From an uncultured Lachnospiraceae bacterium (GTDB taxonomy: Bacteria; Bacillota; Clostridia; Lachnospirales; Lachnospiraceae): a DNA stretch of 64,000 nt. The translations under genes and the position numbers were made by a program. Below are positions 26,184 to 35,382 of this stretch, one piece after another. Under the pieces are notes generated by a model. That model saw only the letters and a program-made list of their open reading frames with translations, was not told where the DNA came from and searched no databases. The DNA is taken from assembly GCA_910585215.1 (NCBI GenBank), contig CAJUDQ010000013.1, forward strand, positions 18,159 through 82,158, written 5' to 3'. Position 1 is the first letter of the stretch, and every line of letters begins with the position of its first letter.

Positions 26184-26546
26184 TCAGCCTACTGCTTTCT
26201 TGACTGCCTCAAGAACTCTGTCTGCCTGAAATGGCTTTACAATAAAATCCTTTGCACCAGACTGAATGGATTCAATAACCATTGCCTGCTGTCCCATTGC
26301 AGAACACATAATTACCATAGCACCCGGGTCCTGCTCCTTAATCTTTTTCAGCGCCTGTATACCATCCATCTCAGGCATGGTAATATCCATCATTACCAAA
26401 TCCGGCTTTGTCTCGGCATACTTCTCAACAGCCATTTTACCGTTTTCTGCCTCACCCGCAATATTATAACCATTTTTTGTTAAGATGTCCTTTATCATCA
26501 TTCGCATAAATGCAGCATCATCACAAATTAAAATATTCTTTGCCAT
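26184..26546 (-). CDS. cheY: Chemotaxis response regulator CheY
   Basis: Single-domain receiver of 120 residues that carries the signal from CheA to the flagellar switch. The phospho-accepting D54 lies in VMMDITMPEMDG, the acidic pair D9-D10 in LICDDAAFM, and the conserved Lys in DFIVKPFQ. The start at 26546 follows AGGAG. It lies between fliY (its phosphatase and switch partner) and fliO, as in B. subtilis. Confidence 0.97.
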   Translation of the reverse strand: MAKNILICDDAAFMRMMIKDILTKNGYNIAGEAENGKMAVEKYAETKPDLVMMDITMPEMDGIQALKKIKEQDPGAMVIMCSAMGQQAMVIESIQSGAKDFIVKPFQADRVLEAVKKAVG

Positions 26547-26587
26547 ATTATTTCTCTCCTATTCAATATATTAATATTATACCATTT

Positions 26588-27895
26588 TTATCTTATAATT
26601 TCGGTAACTCTTACACCAAAGCTTTCCTCGATTACAACTACCTCACCCTTCGCAACATACTTGTTATTTACAAGTACGTCTACAGGCTCGCCTGCAATCT
26701 TATTCAGTTCGATAATCGTGCCGGGTGAAAATTCCAGAATATCCTGAATAGACTTGCTGGTTCTGCCAAGTTCTACAGTGACTTGAAGAGGTACATCCAT
26801 AATCAGATTAATATTCTCTTTCTGGTTTACTGCTACAATATCTGGTGAAAACGTCTGGAACTGTGCCTGCTGAACATTAATATTCTGCATTGGCATTCCT
26901 GTCATCATCATACCCTGCGGCATGCCTTGCTGCATTGGCATTCCCTGCATCATCATACCTTGTTGCATCATACCTTGTTGCATCATACCCTGTTGCATAT
27001 TCTGCATTGGCATTCCCTGCATCATGGCCTGTGATGCATCCTGCATTGGCATTCCATAATTCATATTGCCTGCCATTGGCTGCTGTTCCATGGAAGGCAT
27101 ATTGGATGCCGGCGGGATATCCTGAACGGTTGCTGCTGCTGACTGCTCCGGTTCAGAGGTGGTTGATGTTTCAGATTGAGAGGAATCCCCTCCCATACCA
27201 AATCTATTACAAAGAGTTTTACATAACTCTACAGGGTACAACTGCATAATCTCACTGTTGACCAAATCGCCAACAGTCATTTTAAAAGCAATTTTAATAA
27301 AGTTTCCCTTTAAAAAATCGCTGTAATCCTCCAATGCAAAATCATCATTCAAATCAATCAGATTTGCTGTTGGAGGAGTGATATCTATTTTCATGTTCAA
27401 CATAGAAGATAATGAGGTAGATGACGAACCCATCATCTGATTCATCGCCTCACAGATTGCACTTAAATGAAGCTCTCCAACCTCGCCTTCTATATTTGTT
27501 CCATCACCACCCATCATTAAATCGGCAATGATTTTTACATCAGTATCCTTTAATATAAAAACATTATTACCATTGATACCTTCTTTGTAAGATATCTGGA
27601 TAAATACGCATGGCCGGTCATACTGGTCTACTAAATCCTGCCATGTAGAAACCCCAACTTTTGGTGTTGTAATATCTACCTTTTGATTAACAAGAGAAGA
27701 TAATGTTGTAGCCGCGGTCCCCATGCTGATATTAGAGAGCTCTCCCATAATATCTATTTCCATTGAGGTAAGTACCTCTTCCAATTCCACCGACTGCTGC
27801 TCATCGTCTGATGAGACTGCTTCAGAAGAACTGTCATCGGAATCTATTCCATTCAGTAATGCATTTATTTCTTCTTGTGAAAGCATTCCGTCCAT
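26588..27895 (-). CDS. fliY: Flagellar motor switch phosphatase FliY, with a Met/Gln-rich linker
   Basis: FliY is part of the switch C-ring and dephosphorylates CheY-P. It has 435 residues: an N-terminal MLSQEEINALLNG motif shared with FliM, a CheC-like domain with two ExxN sites (E52-N55 and E149-N152), a long linker, and a C-terminal FliN/SpoA domain (about 355-435, with LQVTVELGRTSKSIQDIL). The linker (about 269-343) contains a run in which roughly 22 of 57 residues are Met, alternating with Gln and Gly (coded at 26885-27055). The start follows GGAGGAATAGG, three bases after fliM. Confidence 0.97.
   Translation of the reverse strand: MDGMLSQEEINALLNGIDSDDSSSEAVSSDDEQQSVELEEVLTSMEIDIMGELSNISMGTAATTLSSLVNQKVDITTPKVGVSTWQDLVDQYDRPCVFIQISYKEGINGNNVFILKDTDVKIIADLMMGGDGTNIEGEVGELHLSAICEAMNQMMGSSSTSLSSMLNMKIDITPPTANLIDLNDDFALEDYSDFLKGNFIKIAFKMTVGDLVNSEIMQLYPVELCKTLCNRFGMGGDSSQSETSTTSEPEQSAAATVQDIPPASNMPSMEQQPMAGNMNYGMPMQDASQAMMQGMPMQNMQQGMMQQGMMQQGMMMQGMPMQQGMPQGMMMTGMPMQNINVQQAQFQTFSPDIVAVNQKENINLIMDVPLQVTVELGRTSKSIQDILEFSPGTIIELNKIAGEPVDVLVNNKYVAKGEVVVIEESFGVRVTEIIR
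26885..27055. repeat. Coding tandem repeat for the FliY Met/Gln/Gly linker
   Basis: Repeated blocks of the type CATCATACCTTGTTG occur at least three times in a row, flanked by several GCATTGGCATTCC copies. They encode repeats such as GMMQQ and GMPMQ. The array is within one frame and should be prone to slippage changes of unit number. Confidence 0.7.
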
Positions 27896-27898
27896 TTC

Positions 27899-28879
27899 CT
27901 ATTCCTCCCTGATAACAGATGTGATTCTTATTGCATAATTGTCATTTGAGGAACCCGGTAACGCCATAAACTTTTTGATGTTTCCGACATACACTGTCAG
28001 CTCCTGCTCTATATCTGAATCTAATTTTATTAAATCCCCCGGCTGCAGATTCACAAATTCAGCAACAGACATTGAACTTTCGCCAAGTATCGCTTTAATC
28101 GGTATCTCTGCTTTTGAAATCAGTGTTTCAATAATACCGTCATAATTTGTGCCATCATCTCTGCTCTGCATAGTTGAATACCAGAACTTGATATTCAGCT
28201 TATCTATTACATCCTCCAATGTTGCATATGGAAGACAAATATTCATCAATCCTTCTACATCACCAATTTTCAGGTTGATGGTGACAATTGCCGTCATCTC
28301 CTGTGGTGAAATAATCTGGGCAAACTGCGAATTTGTTTCTATTCTCTCCAGCCTTGGCTGTACATTTGCCACATTTTTCCATGGGTCCCTTAAAAGGTCC
28401 ACACATACATTTAACACTCTTTCAACAATTGTTAATTCAATCTCGGAAAATTCTCTTTTTTTCTCCAGTGCAACGCCTTCGCCGCCTAGCAGTCTGTCAA
28501 TAATGCAATATCCCAAGTTTGTTGCAAGTTCTACCAAAATGTTTCCCGGTAATGGTGAAAAATTAACCAAGCCCAAAAGAACCGGATTTGACAATGAATT
28601 GGAAAACTCCGAATAAGTAACAGCTTCCGCATTCATCACATCCACCTGTACGCTTTTTCTTAAATATGCAGGAAGATTCGTGTAGAGCAGTCTTCCATAG
28701 TGTTCAAATATACTCTCCAATGTTCTGAGGTGCTCCTTTGAAAACTTTGACGGTCTGCTGAAATCATAAACCTTTACATCAACCGTATCTTCATCTTTTA
28801 ACGCCTCTGTGTCCAGCTCTCCTGTGCTGTACGCATTGAGTAATTTGTCAATCTCGTCCTGCGATAATATCTCGCTCAC
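27899..28879 (-). CDS. fliM: Flagellar motor switch protein FliM
   Basis: C-ring protein that binds CheY-P through its N-terminal peptide (SEILSQDEIDKLLNAYS). It has 326 residues: a CheC-like middle domain (about 45-225) and a C-terminal SpoA domain (about 245-326). The start is GTG at 28879 behind a GGAGGTG site. It overlaps neither neighbour and sits between fliL and fliY. Confidence 0.98.
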   Translation of the reverse strand: MSEILSQDEIDKLLNAYSTGELDTEALKDEDTVDVKVYDFSRPSKFSKEHLRTLESIFEHYGRLLYTNLPAYLRKSVQVDVMNAEAVTYSEFSNSLSNPVLLGLVNFSPLPGNILVELATNLGYCIIDRLLGGEGVALEKKREFSEIELTIVERVLNVCVDLLRDPWKNVANVQPRLERIETNSQFAQIISPQEMTAIVTINLKIGDVEGLMNICLPYATLEDVIDKLNIKFWYSTMQSRDDGTNYDGIIETLISKAEIPIKAILGESSMSVAEFVNLQPGDLIKLDSDIEQELTVYVGNIKKFMALPGSSNDNYAIRITSVIREE

Positions 28880-28901
28880 AGAATTTCACCTCCATCTCAT
28901 C

Positions 28902-29420
28902 TTATTGAGTCATGAAATCACCAAATCCAACACTGTAAATAAATGTAGAATTGTTATACATTTCCCGAAGAATCTCTTTGATTTCTTCGAGAATTGGTTC
29001 CTTATTATTGATTGCTTCTGTCTCTGTATATTTGCTTACAATACTGGAAATCTTGGTTCTCATAAGCTCCTCATAATCGGGAAGCATTTTCTTATATTTT
29101 TCATAGTCCTCATTCGATGTATCCAGCGTCAGTGTCAGTTTAAAAACTGCTACATGATTTTTTCCGTCGCTGCCCGGATTCAGCTCTACCGTAAATTTAT
29201 CTGTAAATGTAAATACATCTGTATTGTCTATACTAATTTTACCATCCTCTGTATGCTGCTTCTGGCCTTCTTTTTCCAAATCTATGGCTTCCGCAACTTT
29301 TCCCACCATTGCATTGGAGCTTTTCATGGCAGGAACTACTGCAAATCCTATTATAGCTGTTAAAACAAGATTTGTCACTATTAAAACCAATAAAATTATA
29401 TTAAATAATCCTTTTTTCAT
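28902..29420 (-). CDS. fliL: Flagellar basal body-associated protein FliL
   Basis: Single-pass membrane protein near the stator, 172 residues: a membrane segment at about 7-29 and a periplasm-facing domain with FTFTDKFTVELNPGSDGKNH and a C-terminal helix. It supports stator function. The GGAGG site is 13 bases from the ATG at 29420, longer than usual. It lies 55 bases after motB. Confidence 0.93.
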   Translation of the reverse strand: MKKGLFNIILLVLIVTNLVLTAIIGFAVVPAMKSSNAMVGKVAEAIDLEKEGQKQHTEDGKISIDNTDVFTFTDKFTVELNPGSDGKNHVAVFKLTLTLDTSNEDYEKYKKMLPDYEELMRTKISSIVSKYTETEAINNKEPILEEIKEILREMYNNSTFIYSVGFGDFMTQ

Positions 29421-29475
29421 AATTTAGCTGATACCTCCATGTGATATATTGGGACTTTTTCTCCTATACAGTTTG

Positions 29476-30303
29476 TCAGAGAACTCCTGACGAATTAAAT
29501 TCATTAAAAATTTTAATCTCCACTCGTCTGTTTTGTGCTCTTCCTTCCGCTGTATCATTCGATGCAATCGGAGATGCCTCACCACGTCCCATACATCCCA
29601 TGGTAGCAACATCCATTCCTTTATTGTCCTTTAAATATGTATATACTGAATATGCCCTTCCCTGTGAAAGTTCCATATTATCTGAATATTTTGGATTGCT
29701 TGATGACTGTGGCACAGAATCGGTATGTCCAATAATCTGTATGTCACTGCCATTATAATTTAAAAGTATATCTCCTATTTTGCTGATAAAATCATAAGAG
29801 GTCGACTTTATCGCTGCGCTTCCTGAATCGAACAGCAATGAGCCGTTCAATGTAAGCATTACATACTGTGCTTCCACCTGCAGTTCCACATCTTTGCTGT
29901 CTATTCCGCTTGCTTTCATTTGTGATTCTATCTCTTCCGCCATTTCTTCGGAAGCCTCTATCATTTCCTGTTTCTTTTGTTCCTCAAACTCCTCTACATT
30001 TTCTGCATTTTCCTGATTCATGGCATCCTGTTCAGCACCCATTGCCTGAAAAAAATCATTCAATTCTATCAGCTGACTCACACCGCTGGATATTAACGCA
30101 CCATCCGTAAAAGAAGAACCGCCTCCATCAAAAATACTAAATGTACTCTGTATGGACCTAACGACCTCTTCAAACTTCGCTTCATCAATTGATGACATGG
30201 CAAACAGCATAACGAAAAAGCAAAGCAGCAAATTCATCAAATCACTGAAGGTCGCCATCCACGGTGCCAGACCGCCACCTTCTTCTTTCTTCTTTCTGGC
30301 CAA
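29476..30303 (-). CDS. motB: Flagellar stator protein MotB
   Basis: Stator subunit that anchors MotA to the wall and carries the ion path. It has 275 residues: a short basic N-terminus, one membrane helix with the ion-binding D21 in ATFSDLMNLLLCFFVML, a Gln/Glu-rich plug and linker (about 95-145), and an OmpA-type peptidoglycan-binding domain (IQIIGHTDSVPQ, then LSQGRAYSVYTYL). The start codon is TTG at 30303, two bases after the motA stop. Whether it uses protons or sodium cannot be read with confidence. Confidence 0.96.
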   Translation of the reverse strand: MARKKKEEGGGLAPWMATFSDLMNLLLCFFVMLFAMSSIDEAKFEEVVRSIQSTFSIFDGGGSSFTDGALISSGVSQLIELNDFFQAMGAEQDAMNQENAENVEEFEEQKKQEMIEASEEMAEEIESQMKASGIDSKDVELQVEAQYVMLTLNGSLLFDSGSAAIKSTSYDFISKIGDILLNYNGSDIQIIGHTDSVPQSSSNPKYSDNMELSQGRAYSVYTYLKDNKGMDVATMGCMGRGEASPIASNDTAEGRAQNRRVEIKIFNEFNSSGVL

Positions 30304-30305
30304 AA

Positions 30306-31100
30306 CTATTCACCGCCTTCATTTTCCTCATTCATGCCCTCTCTCACACTAGGAGCCAGGAATGATTTTAATTTTTCCTCAATAACTCTTGGATTTTCTC
30401 CTGCCTGTATGGACAAAAGTCCTTCTATCATAATTGATTTTAACATAATCTCTTGTTCATTATTTACTTTCAGTTTATCTGCTACCGGAGTTGCAATCCA
30501 GTTTGCAATCAGTGAACCATATAAAGTGGTAAGCAACGCAACCGCCATAGCAGGACCGATTACAGAAGGGTCACTCATATCATTCAGCATGTTTACAAGT
30601 CCAATCAGGGTACCAATCATACCCCATGCAGGTCCCATGGATGCCCACTGTCCCCATACTTTAATTACTTTTTCATGTCTGGAATCCATACAATCCAGCT
30701 CTGTTTCCATAATCCCCTTTACCAGCTCAGGGTCAGTACCATCTACAATAAGAAGAATTCCTTTTTTCATAAAAGGGTCTTCTATTTCCTGTGCTGCCTC
30801 TTCCAAAGCAAGGAGACCTTCCTTTCTCGCTACATTAGATAAATCAATAATCTGTTTAATGGCATTTTCAAGATTCGCATTGGACGTCTTGAAAGCTAAA
30901 GTAATACATTTTAAGCCATTGATAAATTCATTCAGCGTATTGGAAGTAAGTACACTGGCAAGAGAACCTCCAAGCGTAATCAATACAGACGGAGCATTCA
31001 TAAATCCTCCGATAATGGAAAAATCCATTGTATCTACTACTATACCGAATATACAAAGTACAGCTCCCGCTATAACACCTATAAGTGACGCTAAATCCAT
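30306..31100 (-). CDS. motA: Flagellar stator protein MotA
   Basis: Stator subunit of 264 residues with four membrane segments (two near the N-terminus, two at about 150-205 around GPAWGMIGTLIGLVNML). The cytoplasmic loop contains RKEGLLALEEAAQ, the region that touches FliG. The ATG at 31100 follows AAGGTG. A promoter candidate lies just upstream, so motA-motB and later genes may have added expression over the main operon transcript. Confidence 0.97.
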   Translation of the reverse strand: MDLASLIGVIAGAVLCIFGIVVDTMDFSIIGGFMNAPSVLITLGGSLASVLTSNTLNEFINGLKCITLAFKTSNANLENAIKQIIDLSNVARKEGLLALEEAAQEIEDPFMKKGILLIVDGTDPELVKGIMETELDCMDSRHEKVIKVWGQWASMGPAWGMIGTLIGLVNMLNDMSDPSVIGPAMAVALLTTLYGSLIANWIATPVADKLKVNNEQEIMLKSIMIEGLLSIQAGENPRVIEEKLKSFLAPSVREGMNEENEGGE

Positions 31101-31165
31101 TTTCTTTCACCTTCTTCTTTACCTTTGGAGACTATGGAATCACATAGTTCTCTCGTCATAAAACT

Positions 31166-31194
31166 ATTCTACCACACTTTAACGTTTTTACCAA
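31166..31194 (-). promoter_or_regulatory. Internal sigma-A type promoter candidate before motA
   Basis: Minus strand TTGGTA (31189-31194), 17 bp spacer, TAGAAT (31166-31171) with TG just upstream (extended -10). It lies in the 207-base flgE-motA gap, 66 bases before the motA start. The rest of that gap is AT-rich with long T tracts and encodes no flbD-like protein. Confidence 0.55.
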
Positions 31195-31307
31195 CATAAA
31201 AATCAAATTTTTTTGTTTTTTTTACATTATCAAACAAAAAGAACCTACACATATAGAAAAACAGCCTTTTATATGCATAAATCCTTTTTGCTCAATAAAT
31301 GATATGC

Positions 31308-32636
31308 TTATCGCTTCAAGCTTAACAATTCTTCTATCATGGAATCTGAAACTGTAATAACTCTTGAGTTCGCCTGAAATCCTCTCTGGGTAACAATCAT
31401 ATCAACAAATTCGCCTGCAAGGTCCACATTTGACATTTCTACCACACCGCCAGATATGCTTTCGCCTGCTGCATCAATCGTCTGAAGTGTCAAATCGCCT
31501 GAATTTAACGTTTCACCGAAAAGATTGTCACCAAGCTTTTCAAGACCTGCCGCATTGGAAAACTTTGCTGTAACGAGCTGACCAATTGTAACGGTATCAC
31601 CATTGGAATAAGATGCTACAATACTTCCATTGTCAGACACACCAAGCGAAATCATTTTACCAACGGCCTTTCCTTCTCCCTCATGAGTACCTAATGCACC
31701 TGGATTTGCAGCCATGCTTGTTTTTGCACCAAAGCTGGTCATAGTAGAAAAATCTACATTAATAGGAAGCTGGAAGGAATCCAGAGCTGCTCCTCCTGCA
31801 TCTGTAAAGGTCAATTCAAAGCTGGCCGGATCGCTGACAATATGTCCTGTAGTTGGGTCAAATTCTATTGTAACACTGTCAGCACCATTAAACTGTGCAG
31901 TCACATCTTCTGTAGCCTCTGTGCCAATCATGACCTTTGCAGGAGTTAACGTATATTGATTTGGATTGTCTGCAACTGGTGTTGCATTAATCTGTACTCC
32001 ATACTTATTTCCAAGACTGTCAAAAAGGAAAAGATTACAGCTTTTATAACCTGCCTTGCCTGCTGCAAAATCCTCATCCTGAGGATTGATATTACCAGCC
32101 ATATTTACTTCTGTGGTCTGTGCAGGGTCGGTGGTATCATAAGTTCCATATATGGAAATTGGTCTTAATTCATCCTGCTGAAGATAATAATCTCCTTCTT
32201 CATTTCTTGCTGCGGTATAACCCATTACATAATTTCCGCTTCCTGTTACAAGATTACCATTTCCGTCTGTTGTAAAGTTTCCGGCCTTGGTATAATAATT
32301 TGCACCATCTTTCTGTATTACAAAAAAGCTGTCACCATTTATCATCATATCCAGAGCATTTCCTGTTGACTGAGAACCGCCTCTGTCTGTAATATTAATC
32401 GATATCTGACTTACACTTGCTCCAAGTCCTACCTGTTTTGCATTGGAACCGCCTTTTGTTCCATCAGTACTTGCTCCACTGGCAATCTGAGTCGTCTGAT
32501 AAAAAAGGTCGCTGAAAGATACTTTCTGTGCCTTATATCCAACAGTATTTACATTTGAAATGTTATTGCCGATTACATCCATTCTTGTCTGGTGTATATT
32601 AAGACCTGAAACACCAGAGTATAATGATCTCATCAT
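31308..32636 (-). CDS. flgE: Flagellar hook protein FlgE
   Basis: Structural protein of the flagellar hook, 442 residues. The N-terminus has the rod/hook signature MMRSLYSGVSGLNIHQTRMD, then NNISNVNTVGYK; the C-terminus has GFQANSRVITVSDSMIEELL, as in FlgE/FlgG proteins. The middle is a variable surface domain rich in Asp, Gly and Thr. The first ATG at 32636 is ten bases from GGAGG. It lies after the TIGR02530 gene and before motA. Confidence 0.96.
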   Translation of the reverse strand: MMRSLYSGVSGLNIHQTRMDVIGNNISNVNTVGYKAQKVSFSDLFYQTTQIASGASTDGTKGGSNAKQVGLGASVSQISINITDRGGSQSTGNALDMMINGDSFFVIQKDGANYYTKAGNFTTDGNGNLVTGSGNYVMGYTAARNEEGDYYLQQDELRPISIYGTYDTTDPAQTTEVNMAGNINPQDEDFAAGKAGYKSCNLFLFDSLGNKYGVQINATPVADNPNQYTLTPAKVMIGTEATEDVTAQFNGADSVTIEFDPTTGHIVSDPASFELTFTDAGGAALDSFQLPINVDFSTMTSFGAKTSMAANPGALGTHEGEGKAVGKMISLGVSDNGSIVASYSNGDTVTIGQLVTAKFSNAAGLEKLGDNLFGETLNSGDLTLQTIDAAGESISGGVVEMSNVDLAGEFVDMIVTQRGFQANSRVITVSDSMIEELLSLKR

Positions 32637-32730
32637 AATAAAATAACCTCCTGTTTTTATTGATAATCAATACAGGCGCCGGCCGCCCTCCTCCGTCATT
32701 CAGAGGGCTTTTGCCTCCAAACTGGTCCGG

Positions 32731-33132
32731 CTATATAATTACGGCGCCGTCAATATTTGTATAAATTTGTTCCTTATTGTCTGCATGGTCCATCGCTGTT
32801 ATCACTGTCTTATTTCTTATATTGATAATAAAGGATAAATCATCCATAATAACCAGCGATTCACGAATTCCCTTTTCATCTGCTTTCCTTGCGCCTTCTG
32901 CAAGCCTGCCAAGCTGGTCTTCTGTCAAAGAAATATTTCTGTCTGCCAGTCTTTCATCTGCATGCTTTGAAAATTTAAGGGATTGTATTTCACTGTCCAA
33001 TCCGGTTTTTTGACTCAGGATATCCTCAAAAGTCCGGGATTCTCCCTTTTTGGCTCTGGAAGCAGTCCCATTATTTTTTAAATAGGTTTCCTGTATCTGC
33101 CGGATAGAAGTATAATTATTATTCACATTCAT
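32731..33132 (-). CDS. TIGR02530-family flagellar operon protein
   Basis: A 133-residue protein of the flagellar operon family TIGR02530, always found beside flgD/flgE in Bacillota; its exact task is not established to my knowledge. The core KFSKHADERLADRNISLTED and SLVIMDDLSFIINIRNKTVI is typical. I take the ATG at 33132, which has a GGAG site six bases upstream; a TTG at 33153 in the same frame would add seven residues but has no suitable site. It lies between flgD and flgE. Confidence 0.9.
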   Translation of the reverse strand: MNVNNNYTSIRQIQETYLKNNGTASRAKKGESRTFEDILSQKTGLDSEIQSLKFSKHADERLADRNISLTEDQLGRLAEGARKADEKGIRESLVIMDDLSFIINIRNKTVITAMDHADNKEQIYTNIDGAVII

Positions 33133-33210
33133 ACTTTTCTCCGCCTTTACCAAGTTTTACTTTTGCCATCTACTGCGTTTATTACTTCGTTTTATCTGGC
33201 ATTCTCCCGT

Positions 33211-33792
33211 CTATTCTGTCTTATCCGGTTTTTCTTCATCCTTATTGTCACTGTCGGATGGCTTTTCTGTCTTATCTGTATCATCGGATGGTTTATTTGT
33301 ATCACTGTCTGATGGTGGCTGTGGTTTGATACTATCCAGAATGTCAGACAGATAACCGTCATCCACTACAGAATCCAAATCTGCATAATCATACAGCTTT
33401 CCATTAATAGAGAGCTTTGCTTTGCCGTCTACAATCTGTACAAAATCTACACGTCCGCCAATGGTTGTGGTATTCTCACTGCCCAGTGATTTTCCAACTT
33501 CAATAATTACATTCTTTCCTGCCAGAGAAAATGCCTGCGTGTTACTGATTGTGGTTGCAATTGTCGCAAGGTTTGACATTTGCTCTAATGCTGAAAACTG
33601 TGCCAGCTGACTGACCATCTGTGTATTGTCCACAGGGTCAAGCGGGTCCTGATACTGCAACTGTGTTACAAGAAGCTGTAAAAAAGCATCTTTTCCAAGT
33701 TCATTTTTATTTGTGTTTTTATTTTGATAGGTTTCAGTCTTTCCTGTCTGAAGGATGCCATCCACCACATCATTTGTTACCATGTCGCCCAT
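33211..33792 (-). CDS. flgD: Flagellar hook cap / hook assembly protein FlgD (short form)
   Basis: Scaffold for hook assembly. It has 193 residues. The conserved N-terminal region FLQLLVTQLQYQDPLDP, then SQLAQFSALEQM, is clear (about 37-75), and a short beta region follows (about 98-150). The protein ends in about 40 residues of repeated Asp/Ser/Lys/Pro (coded near 33211-33330) where many FlgD proteins have a larger FnIII-type domain. The start at 33792 follows GGAGG. It lies between fliK and the TIGR02530 gene. Confidence 0.93.
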   Translation of the reverse strand: MGDMVTNDVVDGILQTGKTETYQNKNTNKNELGKDAFLQLLVTQLQYQDPLDPVDNTQMVSQLAQFSALEQMSNLATIATTISNTQAFSLAGKNVIIEVGKSLGSENTTTIGGRVDFVQIVDGKAKLSINGKLYDYADLDSVVDDGYLSDILDSIKPQPPSDSDTNKPSDDTDKTEKPSDSDNKDEEKPDKTE

Positions 33793-33808
33793 ATTACCTC
33801 CTATCCGG

Positions 33809-35224
33809 TTATGCAGTATAACTTACTGTATTACCAAGTGCTGATTTTAAATCCTCTTCCTCAGGTTCTTCCTCTCTTCCCTCCAGTTCTTCCAAAAGAC
33901 TTTTCCGGATTCTTCTTCCCTGTTTCTGATTATCCGAAGAACCACCGTTAGTATCTGTATTCTGGTCAAATCCTCTGCTGGATACCATAACTTCAACAGA
34001 CTGTACCTTCAGCCCCTGATTATCAAAGCTTTCCTTTAAAATATTCAGCTGTGATTCTAGCGCTGCTCTTGCGCTCTCATTTTCTGTGGCAATCTGTGCA
34101 GTAAGAACACCGTTCTTTGAAACTACCTGAATGGCTACCTTACCTAAATGTTCCGGATATAGCTGCATTTGTACACTGGTGACATCTGTCTTAATATTGA
34201 GTTTCACCTGTTCCAGCACCTGCTTGACAATACTTTCAGATGTCTGCACATCCATTCTTTCTGCTAAAAGCTCCTGCACTCTGTCATTAAAATTTGCCTG
34301 CTGGACAAGAATTGGATTTCCTGTGTTATGGTCCTGAATTGCAGAAGAAAAAACATGTTCTGAAGAATCAGAAGACTTCTGTTCCTTACTGCCAGTTTCC
34401 TTGTCACTGTTTTCTGTCATTATCTGAGATTCCTTTGTATTTACAGAAAACTCCTCCTGCTGGACAGAAGAATCATATTCCTGACGAACCGGTTGTGTCT
34501 GGTCATTCAGAATATCTTTCAATTCAGTACTCAATTCCTTGAAAGTTTCTGACAGTCCTGCAACTGTGAGCAGTTCTTCTGGTCCTTTCAAATCCTTTAC
34601 ATCTACAATAAGCTTTAAAAGATTCTGCGGTTCCTGTAAATCATTGATATCCATATTCAAGTTTTTCATAGAAGTCTGAATATCATCTGTACTAACCTGA
34701 AGACTTTCTGCCAGACGGTTCAAAATCTGCTTTATTGCCTGCCATGCTCCATCTTCTACAGTAGTAACCGTGTCATCAGCCATATTATCGAAACTTATTT
34801 CGCCTTCACTGTCAACTTGAACCGGAATCTGAAATGAAACAAGATTTTCAGCAACTTTTGTAAAATCTTCTGTTTCCATACTGTCGTCTGTTTCGGTTTT
34901 CGTCTCAGTTTCGGTTTTCACAGTATCATCAGACGGTTTTTCATTTTCTGCCGGCTTTGTTTCAGGAGTTTCTGAACCTTGTGTTTTATTTTCTTCAACA
35001 GAAACATCTTCTCCAGATTCCTCCTTCGAAACCTTCTGGTCTGTATTCGTCTTTAAACCTGTATCCGAAGACTTCTGGCTGGATTTTACAGAATTATTTT
35101 GATGATTTTCTTCTGCTTTTTCCATCACATTTGCAAAATCATTCTGACTTTTATTCTGTGTCTTTGTCGCTGCATTTGATGACAGATACATATACCCAGT
35201 AGTTTTTATACTGTTTGTTACCAT
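33809..35224 (-). CDS. fliK: Flagellar hook-length control protein FliK
   Basis: Secreted ruler that measures hook length and triggers the FlhB switch. It has 471 residues; most is low-complexity sequence rich in Glu, Lys, Thr, Ser and Gln. The C-terminal conserved domain (about 340-430) has VQMQLYPEHLGKVAIQVV and then the ESARAALESQLNILKESF block, as in the FliK family. The ATG at 35224 follows GGAGGTG. It lies between the YlxF/MotE-like gene and flgD. Confidence 0.92.
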   Translation of the reverse strand: MVTNSIKTTGYMYLSSNAATKTQNKSQNDFANVMEKAEENHQNNSVKSSQKSSDTGLKTNTDQKVSKEESGEDVSVEENKTQGSETPETKPAENEKPSDDTVKTETETKTETDDSMETEDFTKVAENLVSFQIPVQVDSEGEISFDNMADDTVTTVEDGAWQAIKQILNRLAESLQVSTDDIQTSMKNLNMDINDLQEPQNLLKLIVDVKDLKGPEELLTVAGLSETFKELSTELKDILNDQTQPVRQEYDSSVQQEEFSVNTKESQIMTENSDKETGSKEQKSSDSSEHVFSSAIQDHNTGNPILVQQANFNDRVQELLAERMDVQTSESIVKQVLEQVKLNIKTDVTSVQMQLYPEHLGKVAIQVVSKNGVLTAQIATENESARAALESQLNILKESFDNQGLKVQSVEVMVSSRGFDQNTDTNGGSSDNQKQGRRIRKSLLEELEGREEEPEEEDLKSALGNTVSYTA

Positions 35225-35382
35225 ATCGCACCTCCTTCTTAATATTTTTTACAGAAAAATTTCTGTCTCTATATGCATCACCTTTGCCAGAAATTGACAT
35301 TGATGGTGTTGCCCTGATTTCATGATTTTTCAATCTACTTACTATGATATTTCACCATAATATTTAGTATGACAGTTCTCTG

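Noticed and set aside
26890..27249. Open frame on the plus strand opposite fliY
   Set aside because: It is the complement of the Met/Gln repeat and the neighbouring fliY sequence, with a repetitive Ala/Ser/Tyr product and no ribosome site.
31230..31295. Possible terminator after flgE (pairing of CAAAAAG with CTTTTTG plus an inner CATATA stem)
   Set aside because: The stems are short and AT-only with long loops, so the structure is too weak to call.
35246..35260. CodY-box-like sequence TTTTTACAGAAAAAT between fliK and the YlxF-like gene
   Set aside because: Only 11 of 15 positions match and the site is deep inside the operon, with no promoter near it. Such matches are expected by chance in AT-rich DNA.
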